A program made the translations under genes and the position numbers. The notes under the pieces were generated by a model, which saw only the letters and a program-made list of their open reading frames with translations, was not told where the DNA came from and searched no databases. Below are positions 13,510 through 17,032 of a DNA stretch of 17,032 nucleotides, one piece after another. The DNA lies in assembly GCA_964606055.1 (NCBI GenBank), contig CAZSFA010000054.1:1-17032 (forward strand), in the 5' to 3' direction. Origin of the DNA: Roseitalea sp964606055. Its GTDB lineage: Bacteria > Pseudomonadota > Alphaproteobacteria > Rhizobiales > Rhizobiaceae. Within the stretch, counting starts at the first letter, position 1, and each line of letters begins with the position of its first letter.

Positions 13510-14225
13510 TCCGCTGCCCTCGGCATGGGCGTCAGGCCGTCATCGCGCATGATCTGCGCCACTTTTTCCGACAGGACATCGATGACCGTGTCGCGATTGG
13601 CGCGGCCCTGGTCGAGATCGGCCTTGGTCGGCTCGCCATTGATGCCGCCCGAATCGGGGTGGATGGCGTGGCGCGAGCGCAGCTTGTACCAGGGCTTGTC
13701 GATCTTGAAATCGACGGCGCGCTCGGGGTGGTAGACCGCGCCGGTGACGGCGGCGACCTCGGTCTCGCCCTTGTCGGCGTGGTGAATGCCGGCGATGCCC
13801 GCCTCGGTCCACCAGTTCCAGCAGGCCAGCCGCGCATCGGGGTAGGTGTCCCAGATCGTCCAGAACGCCGCCTCGCACGCCGCTTTGTTGGCGCCATGGC
13901 CGCTGACGAAGATCAGCCGGTCAAACCCGTGCCGGCAGAACATTGCGCCCAGTTCGGCGATCACGGTGGTGAAGGTGCCGGTGGTCAGGCCGATCGTGCC
14001 GGGATATTCGCGCATCTCGTCGGCAAACCCGTAGGGCAGACCCGGCGCGACGATCGCGCCCGTGCGCCCGGCAATGGCGCGCGAGAAATACTCCGCCGTG
14101 TCGATATCCACGCTCAGCGACAGGTGCGGCCCGTGCGCCTCGATCAGACCGATCGGGATCAGCACCGGCAGTCGCCTGTCCAGGGCGTCGACCTCGTGGT
14201 TGGTCAGCCGTTTCCACTCAATCAT
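13506..14225 (-). CDS. Creatininase-family metal-dependent amidohydrolase (239 aa)
   Basis: The creatininase fold is shown by IPIGLIEAHGPHLSLSVDID (23-42), where E29, H31 and D40 have the same spacing as the metal ligands E34, H36 and D45 of Pseudomonas creatininase. It is also shown by LPYGFADEMREYPGTIGL (63-80), SGHGANK (108-114) and HADKGETE (149-156, H149 and E154). Family members cleave C-N or, as in inosose hydrolases, other bonds in small cyclic or amide substrates with two metal ions. Examples are creatininase, MftE, the formamidopyrimidine deformylase ArfB and IolN of inositol pathways. The actual substrate is unknown and true creatininase activity is not implied. ATG 14225 is chosen because it begins the conserved part and GGAG lies ten bases upstream; the frame extends to GTG 14264. 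Confidence 0.87.
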   Translation of the reverse strand: MIEWKRLTNHEVDALDRRLPVLIPIGLIEAHGPHLSLSVDIDTAEYFSRAIAGRTGAIVAPGLPYGFADEMREYPGTIGLTTGTFTTVIAELGAMFCRHGFDRLIFVSGHGANKAACEAAFWTIWDTYPDARLACWNWWTEAGIAGIHHADKGETEVAAVTGAVYHPERAVDFKIDKPWYKLRSRHAIHPDSGGINGEPTKADLDQGRANRDTVIDVLSEKVAQIMRDDGLTPMPRAAE

Positions 14226-14280
14226 CGTGTCCGATCTCCATTCGCACCTTTGTGCGTTCACCAAGTCAATTGTGCAGTTT

Positions 14281-15303
14281 CTACGCCGCGCCCGGCGTTC
14301 CGCTGCCGGCCCGCGCGAGCACCGCGCGCATGGTCGCCTCGTCGGTGACCAGCGCGTGGATCAGGCCGGTCCGCAGCGCGCCGGTGATCACGTCGACCTT
14401 GCCGGCGCCGCCCGACGCCATCACCAGCGATTTCATCGTCTTCAGGTCGCCCAGTCCGGGACCGACCAACTGGCGGTTGACCGGATGGTCGATGGGCGCG
14501 CCGTCGATGTCGATGAACGTGCCCAAAACGTCGCCGACGGCGCCGGCGGCGATCAAATCCTGCGCGGCGATGCCCTTCGGCAGCGCGTGGCGGATCAACA
14601 GCGAGGCCTCGCTCATGTCGCCGGCGGCAAAGCAGGCGACATCGGCGCGCAGGATCATCTCCAGCACCGAGGCATAGAACTGCTGACCGGTCAGCACGTA
14701 GCGCGCCTCGGGCGTGTCGGTGTAGATGGGCGCGGTCATGTAGTAGCGCTCCGCGCTGAGCAGGCGGCCGATTTTGCCAATGATATCAATGGCGTTTTCT
14801 TCAGACGAGCGGGGCAGGGCGCCCAGCAGCGCGACGATGCGCGCCTCGGGCCGCGCCGTCGGCCGCAGGAAGCGCAGCATCTCGCGCAGGGTCTGGCCCC
14901 AGCCGAAGCCGAACACCTTCAACTCCGGATCGGCGATCTGCGCGGACATGTAGCGGGCAAGGCCGGCGCCGATCATCGCATGGGTCCGCGTCGGCTCCAC
15001 CGGGCTCGGCACGACCACCGCATCGCGCAGCCCGAAGGCCGTCATCGCCCGCCGCTCCAGTTCGACGCACGATGCCAGCGGTGCCGTCACCTCGACCCGG
15101 ACGAGCCCGCGTTCGCGCGCTTCGGCCAACATGCGGTTGATCCGGAACCGGGACAGACCGAGCGCGTCCGCAATGCTCGCCTGCGTCTGCTCCTCGATGA
15201 AATAGAGCCAGGCAGCGCGCAGCATCAGCGCGTGCTCGCGATCCGCGATCTGGCCGTCCACCAAACTGTCAGGTGTGTCGTGGGGGGCGGGAGAGAGCGA
15301 CAC
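14281..15303 (-). CDS. SorC/DeoR-type sugar-binding transcriptional regulator (340 aa)
   Basis: The HTH is at about 37-70 (EEQTQASIADALGLSRFRINRMLAEARERGLVRV, split), the typical SorC-family N-terminus. The rest is the SorC effector domain: GFGWGQTLREM (132-142, family G-x-x-W/G-x-T-L), CFAAGDMSEASLLIR, LIAAGAVGDVLGTFIDIDG and ALRTGLIHALVTDEATMRAVL. Known relatives bind phosphorylated sugars and act as tetramers. It starts at GTG 15303, with GAGG four bases upstream. It is first in the minus-strand unit, 55 bases before the creatininase-like gene, and diverges from the binding-protein gene, so it most likely controls the locus and itself from the shared 184-base gap. Confidence 0.9.
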   Translation of the reverse strand: MSLSPAPHDTPDSLVDGQIADREHALMLRAAWLYFIEEQTQASIADALGLSRFRINRMLAEARERGLVRVEVTAPLASCVELERRAMTAFGLRDAVVVPSPVEPTRTHAMIGAGLARYMSAQIADPELKVFGFGWGQTLREMLRFLRPTARPEARIVALLGALPRSSEENAIDIIGKIGRLLSAERYYMTAPIYTDTPEARYVLTGQQFYASVLEMILRADVACFAAGDMSEASLLIRHALPKGIAAQDLIAAGAVGDVLGTFIDIDGAPIDHPVNRQLVGPGLGDLKTMKSLVMASGGAGKVDVITGALRTGLIHALVTDEATMRAVLARAGSGTPGAA

Positions 15304-15323
15304 GGGGCCTCGCGAGACTGGCT

Positions 15324-15357
15324 TGCAATTTTTGTTGTTGGCAGATTACAAATGTGC
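15324..15357. promoter_or_regulatory. Putative SorC operator / binding-protein promoter
   Basis: In the 184-base divergent gap, TTTGT (15331-15335) and ACAAA (15348-15352) form an inverted repeat that extends loosely to GCA/TGC at the ends. On the plus strand, TTGCAA (15324-15329) and TACAAA (15347-15352) are 17 bases apart and give a weak sigma-70-like pair. The overlap of promoter and palindrome fits control by the divergent SorC protein. AT content here stands out against the surroundings. The assignment is inference. Confidence 0.4.
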
Positions 15358-15477
15358 TAGCTCGCTGTCAATCGGCTCGACGCATCCCGCCAACGCCACC
15401 AGGCGGCGCAGGCCGCGCGAGCCAACAAGAACGGGATCATCGGCGTTGCCGCCGGCAGGCCGCGACGAAATCGAACT

Positions 15478-15482
15478 GGAGG
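15478..15482 (+). promoter_or_regulatory. Strong Shine-Dalgarno of the binding-protein gene
   Basis: GGAGG lies five bases before the ATG at 15488. It rules out the in-frame upstream extension to 15275 and agrees with a signal peptide starting at this Met. Confidence 0.8.
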
Positions 15483-15487
15483 TGACC

Positions 15488-16852
15488 ATGAACAAATCAG
15501 CCAAACTGTTGGGCGCTGCCGCCATCGCGCTGGCGCTGCCCGCCGCCGCCCACGCGCAGACCGAGATCAACATCGTCGCATTCGCGCCCGGCTTTGCCTG
15601 GGCCGACATGTTCGGCCCCTCGGGCACCGACAAGACCGACAAGCTGCGCGCCTTCGAAGAAGCCAACGACATCACGATCAACATCGAGTTCGCCGATGAG
15701 GACACGGCGCGCCAGAAGGTGTTGCTCGATCTGGTGAACGGAACCGGCACCTATGACCTTGTGATGCTCGGGTCGGACGGCGCGGTGCAGACCTTCTCCT
15801 ATGCCGGCTATCTTGAGCCGCTCGACGATCTGCTGGCGACCGCGACCGAGTATTTCGATCCCGAGGCGGTTTATCCGCAGTTCCTCGACGCCAACCGCGT
15901 CAACGGCCAGCTCTGGGCGCTGCCCTACTATTCGTTCGGCGCCGGCGTCATCTACCGCAAGGACATCTTCGACCAGTACGGCATCACCGAGTTTCCGGCG
16001 ACCACGGCCGAACTGGAAGAAGCGCTGACGACCATCAAGGCCGGCCTTGAGGCCGACGGCATCACCGATGTCTATCCGCTGACCATGCGTGGCGCGCCGG
16101 GCGAGGAGCCGAGCCTTGATCTCAACGGCTTCGTCTATGCCTATGCCGGCTATCCCGCCTGGTTCGAGGGCGGCGCGACCACGCCCGAGGCCATCCGCGA
16201 GGCCGATGCACGCCCCATCTTCACCGGCGACTTCCGCGACGGGTTCGAGACCTTCGTCAACTGGTCGCGCGATTTCGGCCCCGACGGCATCGCAACCCAC
16301 ACCTGGGTCGACATGATGAACCTTTACGGTGCCGGCCAGGCGGTGGTGCTGATGCCCTCGGCCATCAACGGCTTTGCGGCGCTCGGCGGCACGGAAGACG
16401 AAAACGTCGCCAATCACACCGCATTTGCACCGTCGCCCGTCGGTCCGTCCGGCAAGCCGGTCCAGAGCTTCTGGACGTTCTCGGTGGGCGTCAGCGCATT
16501 CTCGGAGAACAAGGAAGAGGCGTTCAAGACGCTGGCCTTCCTGACCGGCGAGCAGGCCATGCAGGGCTTTGCCGAGTCGATCGGCTGGCCATACTCGACC
16601 TTCCCGTCGATCACCCGCGGCGAAGTGCTGGCGGGCAAATGGCCGGCCGAGATGCTGGATCAGATCGAGGCGAGCTATGAGCAGGCCAACCCGCAATACT
16701 TCCCCTACATTCCCGAACTGAACGCGTTCATGGACCGGATCGGCACCGCCGCGTCCGAGGCGATCTCGGGATCGAAGACCGTCGATGAGGCGCTCGAAGA
16801 GTTGCAGGCCTGGGCCGAGGACCGCCTGGAGCGGGCCGGATACTACCAGTAG
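15488..16852 (+). CDS. Family-1 extracellular sugar-binding protein of an ABC transporter (454 aa)
   Basis: A clear Sec signal peptide is present (MNKSAKLLGAAAIALALPAA then AHA, cleavage before Q24). The mature protein shows the family-1 solute-binding pattern: strand TEINIVAF, a segment YDLVMLGSDGAVQTFSYAGYLEPLDDLL after the first lobe, GQLWALPYYSFGAGVIYRKDIFDQYGI, and late GWPYSTFPSI and NPQYFPYIPELNAFM segments. Such proteins capture mono- or oligosaccharides or alditols in the periplasm and deliver them to MalF/MalG-type permeases. The ligand cannot be read from sequence. The frame opens at 15275, but ATG 15488 has GGAGG five bases upstream and begins the signal peptide. It is the first gene of the plus-strand operon, followed by a hairpin and a permease gene. 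Confidence 0.95.
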   Translation: MNKSAKLLGAAAIALALPAAAHAQTEINIVAFAPGFAWADMFGPSGTDKTDKLRAFEEANDITINIEFADEDTARQKVLLDLVNGTGTYDLVMLGSDGAVQTFSYAGYLEPLDDLLATATEYFDPEAVYPQFLDANRVNGQLWALPYYSFGAGVIYRKDIFDQYGITEFPATTAELEEALTTIKAGLEADGITDVYPLTMRGAPGEEPSLDLNGFVYAYAGYPAWFEGGATTPEAIREADARPIFTGDFRDGFETFVNWSRDFGPDGIATHTWVDMMNLYGAGQAVVLMPSAINGFAALGGTEDENVANHTAFAPSPVGPSGKPVQSFWTFSVGVSAFSENKEEAFKTLAFLTGEQAMQGFAESIGWPYSTFPSITRGEVLAGKWPAEMLDQIEASYEQANPQYFPYIPELNAFMDRIGTAASEAISGSKTVDEALEELQAWAEDRLERAGYYQ

Positions 16853-16872
16853 AATCCTCCCAAGGACGCGGG

Positions 16873-16890
16873 CGCCGGCCTTGGCCGGCG
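16873..16890 (+). repeat. GC-rich intercistronic hairpin between binding protein and permease
   Basis: CGCCGGCC (16873-16880) and GGCCGGCG (16883-16890) are perfect inverted arms separated by TT. They form a very stable stem 20 bases after the binding-protein stop and 30 bases before the permease start. No T-run follows. Hairpins at this place in binding-protein operons commonly protect the upstream mRNA and lower downstream expression, giving excess binding protein. That role is inferred here. Confidence 0.6.
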
Positions 16891-16920
16891 TCCGCACGAC
16901 CCAAGACGGACGGGCAGGCT

Positions 16921-17032
16921 ATGGCGATCACGTGGCGGTTCTGGTTCATCGCGCCGATGGTGATGGCGCTCGCAACCGTCGTCCTGTTTCCCACCGTCTA
17001 CCTGTTCTGGATGAGCACCCAGCACTGGCTGG
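16921..17032 (+). CDS. Sugar ABC transporter permease, N-terminus only (runs off the right edge)
   Basis: ATG 16921 opens a frame to the window end (37 complete codons) reading MAITWRFWFIAPMVMALATV followed by VLFPTVYLFWMSTQHWL. One hydrophobic helix with a Pro near its start, then a 'P-T-V-Y-L-F-W-M-S' end, fits the first membrane segment of MalF/UgpA-type permeases. The gene would supply the membrane pore for the binding protein just upstream, 68 bases away; a second permease gene is expected beyond the edge. The Shine-Dalgarno is weak (AGG two bases before the ATG). Confidence 0.8.
   Translation, partial: MAITWRFWFIAPMVMALATVVLFPTVYLFWMSTQHWL

Noticed and set aside
14062..15360. Plus-strand open frame (432 aa) opposite the SorC gene
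   Set aside because: It is an antisense shadow; SorC motifs are clear on the minus strand.
15275..15487. N-terminal extension of the sugar-binding protein
   Set aside because: It would bury the signal peptide; a strong GGAGG precedes ATG 15488.

Overview
The window looks like chromosome from an alphaproteobacterium, probably of the Rhizobiales/Hyphomicrobiales type. This is inferred from the high GC content and strong G/C third-position bias over most of it, the gene families (SorC-regulated family-1 sugar ABC transporter, TadE/TadG proteins, long AraC and LuxR regulators, GGDEF-EAL), and frequent GTG starts. No rRNA, tRNA, CRISPR array, insertion sequence or phage gene was seen.

Layout. 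(1) 1-2665, minus strand: a visibly lower-GC block with a cut-off hypothetical gene, a TupA-like ATP-grasp protein and a FemAB-like acyltransferase. This looks like the edge of a surface-polysaccharide locus in which sugars are decorated by amide bonds. (2) 2666-5633, plus strand: two tandem AraC-family regulators that align without gaps over 327 residues (about 68% identical by hand count). Each has a related upstream region with a TGATC direct repeat at exactly 10 bp spacing, about 190 bp before the start codon. (3) 5687-8658, plus strand: a GGDEF-EAL cyclic-di-GMP protein followed by an integral-membrane acyltransferase-3 protein. (4) 8777-11744, minus strand: an orphan LuxR-type regulator, a strong hairpin terminator, and a TadE-TadG gene pair without the rest of a Flp pilus locus. 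(5) 11997-17032: a sugar-uptake locus. A SorC regulator, a creatininase-family amidohydrolase, a RidA protein and a MalK/UgpC-type ATPase are on the minus strand. A secreted substrate-binding protein and the start of a permease diverge on the plus strand.

How the genes may work together. In region 5 the SorC protein probably senses a phosphorylated sugar and controls both divergent units. The binding protein, permease(s) and ATPase would import a carbohydrate that the creatininase-like hydrolase and RidA then process. The ATPase gene carries one in-frame TAA exactly where the family has a Tyr codon just before the switch-histidine motif, so it is either newly inactivated or hit by a base error. 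Regions 1, 3 and 4 share a cell-surface theme (polysaccharide, c-di-GMP, acyl modification, pilus-like proteins) but are not evidently one operon.

The items most worth a second look are the tandem AraC duplication with its helically phased operator array, the SorC/creatininase/RidA/ABC locus of unknown substrate, the precisely placed nonsense codon in the ATPase, and the ATP-grasp plus FemAB pair.
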